Source: Methanomassiliicoccaceae archaeon UBA72 (GTDB taxonomy: Archaea > Thermoplasmatota > Thermoplasmata > Methanomassiliicoccales > Methanomethylophilaceae). From it: a DNA stretch of 64,000 bases. The DNA lies in contig DAVO01000030.1 of assembly GCA_002509405.1 (NCBI GenBank), positions 1 through 64,000 on the forward strand. The letters run 5' to 3'. The position numbers and the translations under genes are program-made. Below are positions 53,269-61,727 of the stretch, piece after piece. How positions within the stretch are numbered: the stretch's first letter is position 1; each line of letters opens with the position of its first letter. The notes beneath the pieces are model-generated. The model saw nothing but the letters and a program-made list of their open reading frames with translations. It had not been told where the DNA came from and searched no databases.

Positions 53269-53910
53269 TCAGAATATCAGGAATACAAGCGCAGCCTCGG
53301 CAACGGCCGCAACCATCATGGCCACCCATACCGGTATGCTCCAACCGACTATCTTGGAGCCGTCAAGGGGAGGGAAAGGTATCATGTTGAATACTGCAAG
53401 GATCGCGTTGAGCCACGCTATCATGCTAAATAGCATCAGAGGGAAACCGTCGGCGAAGTGACAGAACACTATGGCCACCGCAGCTATGCATATGTTGACC
53501 ATCGGTCCTGCCGCACTGATCTTCCCGTTCTCGCTTTCGCTTACGCGACCGTTGATGTAGACTGCCCCCGGGGCCGCAATCAGGAATCCAAGGAATGAGA
53601 TGGCGACCGAGAATAAAAGTCCGGAAACAGACATCCTATACTCTGACCAAGCACCGTACTTCTGAGCCAGGAACTTATGTGCCAGCTCATGGGGGATGAA
53701 GCTAACCGTCACAAGGACGAGGCATAATGCGAACAGTATAGCGAAGCTGATAATAGCATCGCTTTCACCCCAGCTTCCAGACATCATCGCAATTGTGAAA
53801 GCAACAGAAAGTACCAGCATGGAGATGAATATCTCGCGGACCTCGCGGCGGCTGAACCTGGACTTTCCGAATCCGGGAGTGACGTCTGTCGCACCGAATA
53901 TGCCTGACAT
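53269..53910 (-). CDS. M50-family (site-2-type) membrane metalloprotease
   Basis: 213 aa, about six membrane segments. HELAH (74-78) gives two zinc ligands and the catalytic Glu. The second motif NMIPFPPLDGSKI (~176-188) supplies the third ligand. An intramembrane protease; the substrate is unknown. A TTTATAAAC TATA precedes the start by about 30 nt. The same AT-rich core serves the divergent gene. Confidence 0.87.
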   Translation of the reverse strand: MSGIFGATDVTPGFGKSRFSRREVREIFISMLVLSVAFTIAMMSGSWGESDAIISFAILFALCLVLVTVSFIPHELAHKFLAQKYGAWSEYRMSVSGLLFSVAISFLGFLIAAPGAVYINGRVSESENGKISAAGPMVNICIAAVAIVFCHFADGFPLMLFSMIAWLNAILAVFNMIPFPPLDGSKIVGWSIPVWVAMMVAAVAEAALVFLIF

Positions 53911-54012
53911 GTCATGCCGATTAGTATTATTGTTTATAAAGATGAAGTCCGCTTCAGTAACAGAGGAAAATGCAGTGCTACCGATCGATGCAACGGGGGA
54001 GAAAGTAGGCCT

Positions 54013-56034
54013 GTGACCATTAATGAACGTTTCCGGAGGGGGCCGGGAGGAAGGTCACCGCCGGCGCCGGCAGCTCAGAAGGCAGCTCCCAAGAACGTAG
54101 CCAACGGAAAGGAGGCATGCCGCTGGTGCGACGGATGCGGAACGATCCTTTTAGGGAGCCAGTGTTCGCGTTGCGGCTCTTCGGGAAGGGAGTTCGAGAT
54201 AAACAGCCCCGGCGATATACGTCCATGCTTCGGCGAATCACGGGATGCAGTCGCCGGCCTGTTCAGAGACGCCTTCGGAACTTCTGCGCCCATCGACGGT
54301 AAGGCGGTCTTCCTGAACAAGGTGCCCGGCGAGGACAGGACCGACGAGATCGTGGCACACGGAGCCGTCCTCGGGATTGTCAGGTTCGACATGCGCCTGA
54401 ACAGGCTGGTACTCGAACTCAGACAGCCCGGCGCGGACATATTCGCAGACGTTGCCACCGAGAACGTGGTGATATTCGCAGGCCTTTCCGGCCACCTGAA
54501 GGGCAAGAGCATACCCGGCTCCAACATCAACGAGGTCCTGGGCAATTTCAGCGAAGGCGACACGGTCATCGTAAGGAAGGGGGCTAAGGTAGGGCCCGGT
54601 ATAGCCTTGGTGTCCAGCGAAGATATCGAATACGCGGAAAAGGCGGTCAAAATACGTGATTTAAATCCCAATCCTGAAAGACCCAGATCTCCGGATTCAG
54701 ACATAAGGGAGTTCACTGAGGCAAATTCCTCCCATATGAAGGGACTCACGTCCGTTGCGGTCTCGGAGATAAGGGAATCCGTCAAAGGAAGCAAGCTTCC
54801 GGTCACGGTCTCGTTTTCAGGAGGAAAGGACTCCCTGGTCGCCTGCTCTCTGACAGAGAAGGCGCTGAAGAGGAAACCTACCTTGCTTTTCATAAACACG
54901 GGGATCGAGTTCCCCGACACGGTTGATTATGTCAGAAAGTTCGCATCCGAGGGAGGTTACGACCTCCGCACCGCGGAAGCGGGCACAGCATTCATCGACA
55001 ACGTGGAATCCTTCGGCCCTCCGGCCAAGGACTTCAGATGGTGTTGTAAAGTGTGCAAGCTGGGGCCTATCACGGAGCTGATCGAGAAGAACTTCCCGCA
55101 GGGCACCTTGACCGTGGAAGGCAACAGGGCGCTGGAATCCTTCTCACGTTCCCGCACTCCCCTGGTGTCGAAGAATCCATTCGTGCCGAATCAGACCAAC
55201 ATCAATCCCATACGATCGTGGCGTTCGGCAGAGATATGGTGCTATATCTGGGGCGAGGGCCTGAGTTACAATCCCCTTTATGCCAGGGACTTCGAGAGGA
55301 TCGGATGTTACCTCTGCGCCTCATGTCTGTCCAGCGAATGGAGGAACACGGGCAGGATATATCCGGAGATGTACGACGAATGGGAGGGCTTCCTCCACAG
55401 ATACGCTAAGGAGAGGGGCCTCCCCCCGGAATATGTGGACATGAGCTTCTGGAGATGGAAGGCCCTCCCTCCCAAGATGGTGCTTCTGGCCGACCAGCTC
55501 GACATAAGCCTCAAGGCGGGATCGGTGTCCGGCATATCCATGAAGGTGCTCAAAGGAGCATCGGTATGCGAGGCGGGAGGATTCTCCGCAGAAGCTGTTG
55601 TCACCCTTCCCAGGAACCGCGACTTCTCGTACGTGGCGGACGCTCTCCGAACGGTGGGGGATGTGAAATACTCCCCGGAGTTCGAGATCGCTGTAGTAAG
55701 GTCTCAGAAGGGCACCGCGAAGGTATTCGGCGGAGGACAGGTGTCCGTAACAGCGACGTCGCAGAAGAACGCCGAATACATGCTGGAAAAAACCGTAAAG
55801 GCGATGGTAAGGGCCATGATGTGCACTTCATGCGGGATCTGCGTCAAGAGCTGCCACAAGAACGCGATAACCATCGCGGGAGGGATGCGTGTAAATCCAG
55901 ACAAGTGTACATCATGCGGCAGCTGCGAGAGCTCATGCATGGTCATCCATTACTACGACCGTCTGGTCGGTAAGGAAGATTCCCGCAATAAGCCTGCGAC
56001 CCGTTCTTCAGGACGTGCCAAGGGTTATAAGTGA
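54013..56034 (+). CDS. zinc ribbon-PUA-PAPS reductase-ferredoxin fusion protein
   Basis: 673 aa from the GTG at 54013. Domains in order: a Cys cluster (CRWCDGCG...CSRCG, ~36-54) likely binding zinc; a PUA-like RNA-binding region (~75-225); a PP-loop PAPS/APS reductase domain from ~265 (SGGKDS at 269-274) with the Cys pairs WCCKVC and GCYLCASC that could hold a [4Fe-4S] cluster; and a C-terminal dicluster ferredoxin (CTSCGICVKSCHKNA from 604, then CTSCGSCESSC). Such fusions occur in methanogens and have been suggested to act in sulfur transfer or reduction. The PUA part hints at an RNA, perhaps tRNA, substrate; that is inference. A longer start at 53914 is open but crosses the promoter. Confidence 0.88.
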   Translation: MTINERFRRGPGGRSPPAPAAQKAAPKNVANGKEACRWCDGCGTILLGSQCSRCGSSGREFEINSPGDIRPCFGESRDAVAGLFRDAFGTSAPIDGKAVFLNKVPGEDRTDEIVAHGAVLGIVRFDMRLNRLVLELRQPGADIFADVATENVVIFAGLSGHLKGKSIPGSNINEVLGNFSEGDTVIVRKGAKVGPGIALVSSEDIEYAEKAVKIRDLNPNPERPRSPDSDIREFTEANSSHMKGLTSVAVSEIRESVKGSKLPVTVSFSGGKDSLVACSLTEKALKRKPTLLFINTGIEFPDTVDYVRKFASEGGYDLRTAEAGTAFIDNVESFGPPAKDFRWCCKVCKLGPITELIEKNFPQGTLTVEGNRALESFSRSRTPLVSKNPFVPNQTNINPIRSWRSAEIWCYIWGEGLSYNPLYARDFERIGCYLCASCLSSEWRNTGRIYPEMYDEWEGFLHRYAKERGLPPEYVDMSFWRWKALPPKMVLLADQLDISLKAGSVSGISMKVLKGASVCEAGGFSAEAVVTLPRNRDFSYVADALRTVGDVKYSPEFEIAVVRSQKGTAKVFGGGQVSVTATSQKNAEYMLEKTVKAMVRAMMCTSCGICVKSCHKNAITIAGGMRVNPDKCTSCGSCESSCMVIHYYDRLVGKEDSRNKPATRSSGRAKGYK

Positions 56035-56052
56035 CGATAATATCGCAGTGAC

Positions 56053-56760
56053 ATGGAGCTGACCTTCGGGCTGGCGGCGGCAATAGGCATAGGGCCCGCC
56101 ATGATAATGATGTACGCGGTTCTCAGGAAGTACACATACCCGGCGGTCAAAAATCCCTTCTTCAGCGACCCAACTTTCTTCATGCTTTTCGTGGTCGGCC
56201 TGATCGCAGGGACAGTTCTGTTCTCCGTATACACCCGTTTCTGGGGCAGCGAGATTGTAAACGCCATACTATTTGCGGTTTTAGAAAGCCTGATACTGCT
56301 CGTGGTCCTGAACCTCAGGAGGTTCCACCGCAAGTCCGACACGGTATTCTACGGGTACGGTCTGGGCCTCGGCCTGGGGGCGACCATGTCCATGGGCATG
56401 TCCTACTACCTGTTGCAGCTGGCCGGCTCTGTTGATGCATTGGCCGTCGCGACGCTTTTGGTGATGGCCATATCCAAGACCATGCTCCTGGGGGCGGCGG
56501 GACTCACGGTGGGCGAGGCTGTCGCAAAGACGAGGATATTGGAATACACCGCCCAGGCGGTGCTGGTCAACATGGTCTTCCAGCTGGTACTTGTCCCATG
56601 GTTCATGTACCCAGGCGAAATAGGGGCATATCTGGGTCTCGCGATGAGCACTGTCATAGCCGCGGCATACTTCTACAAGACGGCTTTCGTGAGCCTTCCC
56701 AATGTTGTCCGCGAGGTCCTGAGGCAGGAAGGGAAAAAAAGGGACGACATCCCCAAATGA
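56053..56760 (+). CDS. unknown polytopic membrane protein
   Basis: 235 aa, about seven membrane segments starting LTFGLAAAIGIGPAMIMMYA. A Gly-rich run (GYGLGLGLGATMSMGMSYYL, ~98-117) and a Glu within a helix (FAVLESLILLVVLNLRRFHR) recall PrsW/YhfC-type membrane proteases, but the paired-Glu motif is not clear, so I leave it unnamed. It starts 18 nt after the reductase fusion in the same direction; the stops of this gene and the next, convergent, gene touch. Confidence 0.72.
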   Translation: MELTFGLAAAIGIGPAMIMMYAVLRKYTYPAVKNPFFSDPTFFMLFVVGLIAGTVLFSVYTRFWGSEIVNAILFAVLESLILLVVLNLRRFHRKSDTVFYGYGLGLGLGATMSMGMSYYLLQLAGSVDALAVATLLVMAISKTMLLGAAGLTVGEAVAKTRILEYTAQAVLVNMVFQLVLVPWFMYPGEIGAYLGLAMSTVIAAAYFYKTAFVSLPNVVREVLRQEGKKRDDIPK

Positions 56761-57201
56761 TCATGCCTTGTATCTTCCGGGCTCCGCCTCGAAAACTATG
56801 CAGAGCTCTATCATGCCCTTGAGGGCCCTCTCAGGGTCTCGGACCTCGACCTTACGGACGTCGTCGATCGTGAAAGTGCCGTAAATTTTTGTAAGTCCAT
56901 ATGCCAGCATCTCCATTTTCTGCTCCGGGTCCGAACATCCCTCGTACTTGTATTCGAGAGTCGACAACGGGTCCGCCTCTTCGATGCGCCTCCTCGCCTC
57001 GAGGTCTTCGGGCGGGGCTTCGAAACCTGTCATACGGGCGAGGGCGTCTCTCACAGCCTTCGGATCAGAATCCGAATATAGGATCCTGGCACTTTCGTTC
57101 AGGATAGTTTTTCCGCAGTAGGGGCACTCTGAGGTCTCCGAAGAAAGGTCTATGACCCTCAGGCTTCCGCAGGAGCACGGTGTAACCGCGTAATTCTTCA
57201 T
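56761..57201 (-). CDS. zinc-ribbon protein of unknown function, coupled to pdaD
   Basis: 146 aa. N-terminal zinc ribbon CSCGSLRVIDLSSETSECPYC (Cys pairs CSC and CPYC within residues 9-30), then a helical acidic region (PEDLEARRRIEEADPLSTLE) and a C-terminal strand-helix part. No family recognised. The ATG overlaps the pdaD stop (ATGA), so translation is coupled; a link to polyamine synthesis is possible but unproven. Confidence 0.75.
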   Translation of the reverse strand: MKNYAVTPCSCGSLRVIDLSSETSECPYCGKTILNESARILYSDSDPKAVRDALARMTGFEAPPEDLEARRRIEEADPLSTLEYKYEGCSDPEQKMEMLAYGLTKIYGTFTIDDVRKVEVRDPERALKGMIELCIVFEAEPGRYKA

Positions 57202-57683
57202 CTGTACTCCGTGAAAACCAGCGCCGCTATGCAGCAACCATAGTTGTCGGTGGGGATCTTCAGTTCCTGGGTTGCGAAAAAGATCTCCCCGAGTTCGGTG
57301 TCTCTTATGCGCCCCATCTCCTTCATCTTCCATCTGAGGTCCTCCCGCAGGGAATCCTCGGACCCGTGGAGATGTCCCTCTGCCACGTATCCCCCTTTAC
57401 CGTCCAGGCGCAGGGCGTATGCGATTCCGGCAGAGATCGTCTCGCCCTCGCACCCTCTCATCTGCGCCAGTACACAGTGGGTAACTGCACCCATCGGCAT
57501 CTCCTTCCTCTCTGTAGGGACCGCGCCGATCGGAATGACCGAAGAGACGGAAACCAGGTTCTGCTCCCCTATGCCCGCTGTTATAAGCGCGCGGTCGAAG
57601 GCGTTCAAGGCCGAAACCGAGCTCACGGCCGAGCTGGAAGCGACGAAGAATTCGGAAGGTATCAGATACATGTTCCGCACCAA
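57198..57683 (-). CDS. pdaD: pyruvoyl-dependent arginine decarboxylase
   Basis: 161 aa. Makes agmatine from arginine, for polyamines and for the agmatidine wobble base of tRNA-Ile. The proenzyme self-cleaves at a Ser-Ser pair, here in NLVSVSSVIPIGA (~43-55), to form the pyruvoyl group. The conserved Glu of GETISAGIAYAL (~79-90) is present. Length is as usual for archaea. Confidence 0.92.
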   Translation of the reverse strand: MVRNMYLIPSEFFVASSSAVSSVSALNAFDRALITAGIGEQNLVSVSSVIPIGAVPTERKEMPMGAVTHCVLAQMRGCEGETISAGIAYALRLDGKGGYVAEGHLHGSEDSLREDLRWKMKEMGRIRDTELGEIFFATQELKIPTDNYGCCIAALVFTEYR

Positions 57684-57704
57684 ACGTGAATCCGGATATA
57701 ACGC

Positions 57705-58451
57705 TTACCCGTAGATGTGCTGATCTTCGGGCAGGGCTTTCGGGGCATCAGACTCGCTCTGCGCCCGGATACGCCTGTCCAGCTCCTCCGCTTCCTGGAA
57801 CAGCGGGGATGTATCCATTCCCTTCAGCTCCGGGATCACCTTGGCCAGCCTGTCGAGCACGCCAGCCGCAGACCGGGGGTCCGGAAGTTTCGGGTCGGCC
57901 GGACACAACAGTGTCACGATGTCCATGCCACGTTCCTTTCCCTCGAAGAGCATCACTCCCGTGAGGCCTTTGATCATCCCGGTCTCCAAGGGTTCGACAC
58001 CGAAGGAGCTGATCATATCTCTCGCTCCCGGGGTGCTACCGCATGCGTACATGACATCGTCCTTGCAGTAGCGCGGTATGCCCTCGAGACATACGATCTT
58101 CTTCGCCCCGTAGTCGCTGAAAATATCCAGCAGCTCGTTGGTAAGAGTATAGCACTGGGTCACCGTCGGGGCAATCTCCGACGTGACGACCATCAGGTCG
58201 CTGCAGTTTCCGCCGTCGTCATTCCTGCACAGCCCATGGATGCGCACCGGAGGGTACGGTTCGCCGTCGATGAGGATGCAATAGGGGCTTATATCGTCCG
58301 AAGACATCCCTCTCAGTATGGGCATCTTCAGCTCCCTGACTATGTAGCTGGTGACGATCGAGCCGACCAGGCCAACCGTGGGGAAGCCGACGATCGCTAT
58401 GGCGTTATTGAGCCTCCCGTCGTCATACCTGAAAACCTTGATGTCGGACAT
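57705..58451 (-). CDS. PAC2-family protein (proteasome assembly chaperone-like)
   Basis: 248 aa. N-terminal IAIVGFPTVGLVGSIVTSYI and SPYCILIDGEPYPPVRIHG, then VTSEIAPTVTQCYTLTNELL, match the PAC2 (COG2047-like) family. Eukaryotic relatives help assemble 20S proteasomes; archaeal members have an undefined role, some with an ATP-grasp-like context. A polar helical tail follows ~190. Upstream of pdaD on the same strand with a 21-nt gap. Stop is TAA. Confidence 0.85.
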   Translation of the reverse strand: MSDIKVFRYDDGRLNNAIAIVGFPTVGLVGSIVTSYIVRELKMPILRGMSSDDISPYCILIDGEPYPPVRIHGLCRNDDGGNCSDLMVVTSEIAPTVTQCYTLTNELLDIFSDYGAKKIVCLEGIPRYCKDDVMYACGSTPGARDMISSFGVEPLETGMIKGLTGVMLFEGKERGMDIVTLLCPADPKLPDPRSAAGVLDRLAKVIPELKGMDTSPLFQEAEELDRRIRAQSESDAPKALPEDQHIYG

Positions 58452-58502
58452 GGAACGTAATTAACGCCATTCTATTAATCTGTTCCACGCTTAAGGGGGG
58501 CA

Positions 58503-59771
58503 ATGAAAGGAATATCGCAATCGAAGACCGACGGAGGGATCCCGGTCATCACCGACAGGGTCACCGGATGCCGCAGCGCAGGATACCTGGTGGCGGTACG
58601 GACCGGCTCCAGGGACGAAGACAAGGACGTCATGGGGATATCACATCTCCTGGAGCATGTGGTCTTCAGGAGCACCGAGAGCCGTTCATCGTACCAGATG
58701 GCCAAGGAGATGGAAGGCGCCGGAGGGATGCTGAACGCATTCACGGGGAAAGAGGTAACCGGATACTACGGAATCACGATAAGCGAGACCGCCGACGTGG
58801 CCAAGGAGATGGTCTCGGATATAGTGGCAAATCCGCTCATCGGGCACGAGGACACGGAACTGGAGAAGAAGATTGTCCTGCAGGAGCTTAGCATGGTCAA
58901 AAACGATCCAGGGTCCTACATTTTCGACGTTTTCGACGAAAACATATGGAGGGGCCACAAGCTGTCCCAGGGCGAAGGGGGCAGGGAGAAGATCGTCGAG
59001 AGGCTGACATCCGAGGACCTTCGCGCATACTATGAGGACAGATACGGCAGGCCGAACCTGGTGGTCTTCGCGGTGGGCGATGTTAACGAGAAGGATGCGG
59101 TAAAATGGGCTTCCCGCAAGTTCGACGGCATGGAGGCCCCCACAGCACCGAAGCGTACGGCGCCCCCGGTCCCGAAGCCCAAGTACAAGTTCGTCTCCAA
59201 CAGAGCGGACCACTACCAGGTCGCCCTGGGATTCCCTTCCTGCAGTCCGCCCGGCGACTCCCGTTATTCTCTGCGGATGCTCTCCGCGGTCCTCGGTGCC
59301 GGCACGTCGTCCAGGCTTTTCCAAGAGGTCAGGGAGAAGAACGCCCTCGTCTACTCCGTCTTCTCGACAGTGGTCCAGAGCACGGACGCTTCATACATGG
59401 GGATATACATGTCGTCCACGGCCGAGAACGTCGAAAAGTCCGTGGATGCGACAGCCGAAGTGCTCCGCACATTCCTCAAGGAGGGGCTCGAAAACGGCGA
59501 GCTCGAGCGCACCAAAAGGCTCGTCAAAGGCGAGCTGATAAGGTCCCAAGAGTCCACCGCCCGCAGGATGACCAGCGTCGCCAAGGAGTATATGCTGTCG
59601 GGCGGGCTGTACTCTCTGGAGGATGCCATATCCAAAATGGAGGCCGTGACCGAAGAGGACGTCATGAAAGCGGCAGAAGAGACCATCCGCCCCACGACCC
59701 TGAACGCGGTAGTGCTGGGAAAGAGCAACAAGGAGCTCAAAGAGATGGAGTTCTGCGGGCTGGATATCTGA
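58503..59771 (+). CDS. M16-family (insulinase-like) zinc peptidase
   Basis: 422 aa. Inverted zinc motif HLLEH (48-52) with the third ligand in ELEKKIVLQELSMVKNDP (~120-137). One catalytic and one inactive half as in bacterial processing-peptidase-like M16B proteins, with the C-terminal half carrying VLGAGTSSRLFQEVREKNAL. Cytosolic. Such enzymes degrade small peptides. M16 proteins are less common in archaea than bacteria, so past transfer is possible. Confidence 0.88.
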   Translation: MKGISQSKTDGGIPVITDRVTGCRSAGYLVAVRTGSRDEDKDVMGISHLLEHVVFRSTESRSSYQMAKEMEGAGGMLNAFTGKEVTGYYGITISETADVAKEMVSDIVANPLIGHEDTELEKKIVLQELSMVKNDPGSYIFDVFDENIWRGHKLSQGEGGREKIVERLTSEDLRAYYEDRYGRPNLVVFAVGDVNEKDAVKWASRKFDGMEAPTAPKRTAPPVPKPKYKFVSNRADHYQVALGFPSCSPPGDSRYSLRMLSAVLGAGTSSRLFQEVREKNALVYSVFSTVVQSTDASYMGIYMSSTAENVEKSVDATAEVLRTFLKEGLENGELERTKRLVKGELIRSQESTARRMTSVAKEYMLSGGLYSLEDAISKMEAVTEEDVMKAAEETIRPTTLNAVVLGKSNKELKEMEFCGLDI

Positions 59772-60266
59772 TCAGCCCTTCCTGAACTCCGAGATCAGGT
59801 GCAGCACGGCGTTGACTGCGCCAGGTATCGCGGCCTCCACGTCAGGGGTCATGCTCTCGCTGACGGTCTGTATGTCGCGGGCCTCCACGGCAACGTACTT
59901 CACGGCCTCGGGCATCATGTCCGGGTCCATCTGCCTCCCGATGGCTATGGCCGTGGCCAGGTTCACGTCGTGTGCCGAGGCGGGGACCACGGTGTGATCG
60001 AAGTGCTCCAGGTCGAAGATCATTATTGTACCGGGAGGTACGTTTCCGGTGAGTATGCTGTCGACTATCACGGCGAAGCGGAAGCCCCTGATGACCGGCA
60101 GTATGTCCAGGCCTCCAATTGCCTCCTGCCTGGTCTCGATGTCGGAAATACCAAGTTCATCCACGCGCTCGGCTATCTTCAGTCCAACGGCATCGTCGCT
60201 CATGATGGGGCTTCCGAGGCCGACCACCATCGTGGAATCTTTGAGTTTCTCAGACATCGTCCCCAT
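59772..60266 (-). CDS. hydrogenase maturation protease
   Basis: 164 aa, HycI/HyaD/FrcD family. It trims the C-terminus of a [NiFe] hydrogenase large subunit after nickel insertion. GLGSPIMSDDAVGLKIAERV (~16-35, nickel-binding Asp) and VIVDSILTGNVPPG (~64-77) and the central His (SAHDVNLATAI) are present. A second ATG at 60257 is also possible. It works in the same process as the HypC at 3263. Convergent, with no gap, to the M16 gene. Confidence 0.88.
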   Translation of the reverse strand: MGTMSEKLKDSTMVVGLGSPIMSDDAVGLKIAERVDELGISDIETRQEAIGGLDILPVIRGFRFAVIVDSILTGNVPPGTIMIFDLEHFDHTVVPASAHDVNLATAIAIGRQMDPDMMPEAVKYVAVEARDIQTVSESMTPDVEAAIPGAVNAVLHLISEFRKG

Positions 60267-60337
60267 TAGGGAGTATTATGTTATTACGGTTCCGTAGTTT
60301 GCACAAGGGTTAATACCGCCGAATAAATGACACATCC

Positions 60338-61141
60338 GTGGATATCAGGACCGAGACATATCAGGTCATTAACGGCAAGACGGTCACCAACAGGCAGCTG
60401 GAGGTCCTATCCTCGGTCGGAAGGTCCGGAAGCATGACATCTGCGGCCGCGGAACTGGGGATTTCCGTGCCGGTAGTGCACAAGTACATCTCTCAGATAG
60501 AGGCCGCCGCAGGCATCCCTGTGACGGTATCCACACCCGCCGGGACCAGGCTCACCGCCGCCGGTAGGGAGGTGCTCGGAAAACACCAGGCGACAACCCT
60601 CCGGTGCCGCGACGACAGGCGGTTCACCATATGCTGCAGCCCTGTCACAGAGGACCTGATGATGTCCGTCATGTCCGCCCTCAAGCTGGCAGAAGCCGAA
60701 CTCATAATATCGGACGACGAGAACAATCTCAGGATGATGAAGGAGCAAACGGCAGACTACGCCGTGCTTGACGATCCCATGTATCTCTTCGACGCGGAGG
60801 AGTTCGAGTGGACAGAGGTCGGCTTCATGGGTATGGTGATGGTGGACAACGGCCCCTCTTTCATCCGTTACCGTTACGGCGCCCAGAGGGTGGCATACAT
60901 GTATCTGGACTCCGAGGACAGGGAATATACGATCGATTCCGTCACATACTCTCTGCCCGAGCTGCTGGGCTCCAACAAGAGTTTCTTCATCGACGAGTTC
61001 CTGCTTGTCAGAAAAGGGCTCAGGCTCAAGAGCGCGGTGGACCCCAAGATGCTCAGGCACACTATCAACGCCATCTACCGCACGGAGAACCGCACCATCG
61101 CAAAGCTCAACAAGGCCCTTTTGTCCAGGCATATAGAGTGA
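60338..61141 (+). CDS. LysR/ModE-like transcriptional regulator
   Basis: 267 aa, GTG start. The N-terminal winged helix (GSMTSAAAELGISVPVVHKY, ~31-50, then LTAAGREVL) is of LysR/ModE type. Residues ~95-240 form an alpha/beta effector region (FTICCSPVTEDLMMSVMSAL; then ADYAVLDDPMYLFDA) like a periplasmic-binding-protein sensor, possibly for an anion. A palindrome begins six bases after its stop codon and precedes hdrCB, which makes hdrCB a candidate target. Confidence 0.82.
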   Translation: MDIRTETYQVINGKTVTNRQLEVLSSVGRSGSMTSAAAELGISVPVVHKYISQIEAAAGIPVTVSTPAGTRLTAAGREVLGKHQATTLRCRDDRRFTICCSPVTEDLMMSVMSALKLAEAELIISDDENNLRMMKEQTADYAVLDDPMYLFDAEEFEWTEVGFMGMVMVDNGPSFIRYRYGAQRVAYMYLDSEDREYTIDSVTYSLPELLGSNKSFFIDEFLLVRKGLRLKSAVDPKMLRHTINAIYRTENRTIAKLNKALLSRHIE

Positions 61142-61146
61142 TGGTT

Positions 61147-61174
61147 TAACCAAAAGGATAATACTGTTTGGTTA
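61147..61174. promoter_or_regulatory. perfect inverted repeat between the regulator gene and hdrC
   Basis: TAACCAAA (61147-61154) and TTTGGTTA (61167-61174) form an 8-bp inverted repeat with a 12-nt spacer. A second palindrome, TGGTT-T-AACCA (61142-61152), overlaps the left arm. It ends about 13 nt before the hdrC TATA box, the position expected for an activator or repressor site. Confidence 0.55.
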
Positions 61175-61186
61175 CGGACATCGGTT

Positions 61187-61195
61187 ATTATATAC
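61187..61195 (+). promoter_or_regulatory. TATA box for hdrCB
   Basis: ATTATATAC lies 33-41 nt before the hdrC ATG. Confidence 0.55.
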
Positions 61196-61227
61196 AATCA
61201 AGATAGTGCGATTCCAAGGTAGTACTC

Positions 61228-61722
61228 ATGGTAACACCAAATGTAGACTTTGCAAAAGAGATCGCGGCTGCCGGCGGCGCCGAGGTCAAGATGTGCTTCC
61301 AGTGCGGTACGTGCACTGCCAGCTGTCCCTCCGGAAGACAGACCTCTTACAGGGTCAGAAAGCTCATGAGGCAGGCTCAGCTCGGACTGAAAGAACAGAT
61401 CTTCGAGGGCGAGGACCTCTGGGACTGCACCACATGCTACGCATGTGAGGAGAGATGCCCCCGTACCGTCCCCATCGTCGACATAATAATCACCCTCAGG
61501 AACATGGCGGTGGCTGAAGGACACATGTTCGAGAACCACAAGAAGACCGCCCAGTCCCTTTACGCAATTGGGCACACTGTCAGCATCAACGACAAGGTGA
61601 AGGAGCAGAGGAAGGCCCTCGGACTGTCCGCGGAGCCCCCCACAGTGATCGCCAACCCCAAGGCAATGGCCCAGCTCAAGAAAGTACTGGCTGCAGCAGG
61701 CTTTGAAAAGATAGTGGAGTGA
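61228..61722 (+). CDS. hdrC: CoB-CoM heterodisulfide reductase subunit C
   Basis: 164 aa. Iron-sulfur electron carrier between HdrA and HdrB. Two [4Fe-4S] motifs: Cys23, 26, 29, 33 (CFQCGTCTASCPSG) and Cys67, 70, 73, 77 (CTTCYACEERCPRTV). A GAGATA-free leader and short spacing to the TATA suggest strong direct transcription. hdrB follows after 5 nt; hdrA is not in the window. Confidence 0.95.
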   Translation: MVTPNVDFAKEIAAAGGAEVKMCFQCGTCTASCPSGRQTSYRVRKLMRQAQLGLKEQIFEGEDLWDCTTCYACEERCPRTVPIVDIIITLRNMAVAEGHMFENHKKTAQSLYAIGHTVSINDKVKEQRKALGLSAEPPTVIANPKAMAQLKKVLAAAGFEKIVE

Positions 61723-61727
61723 TATAA

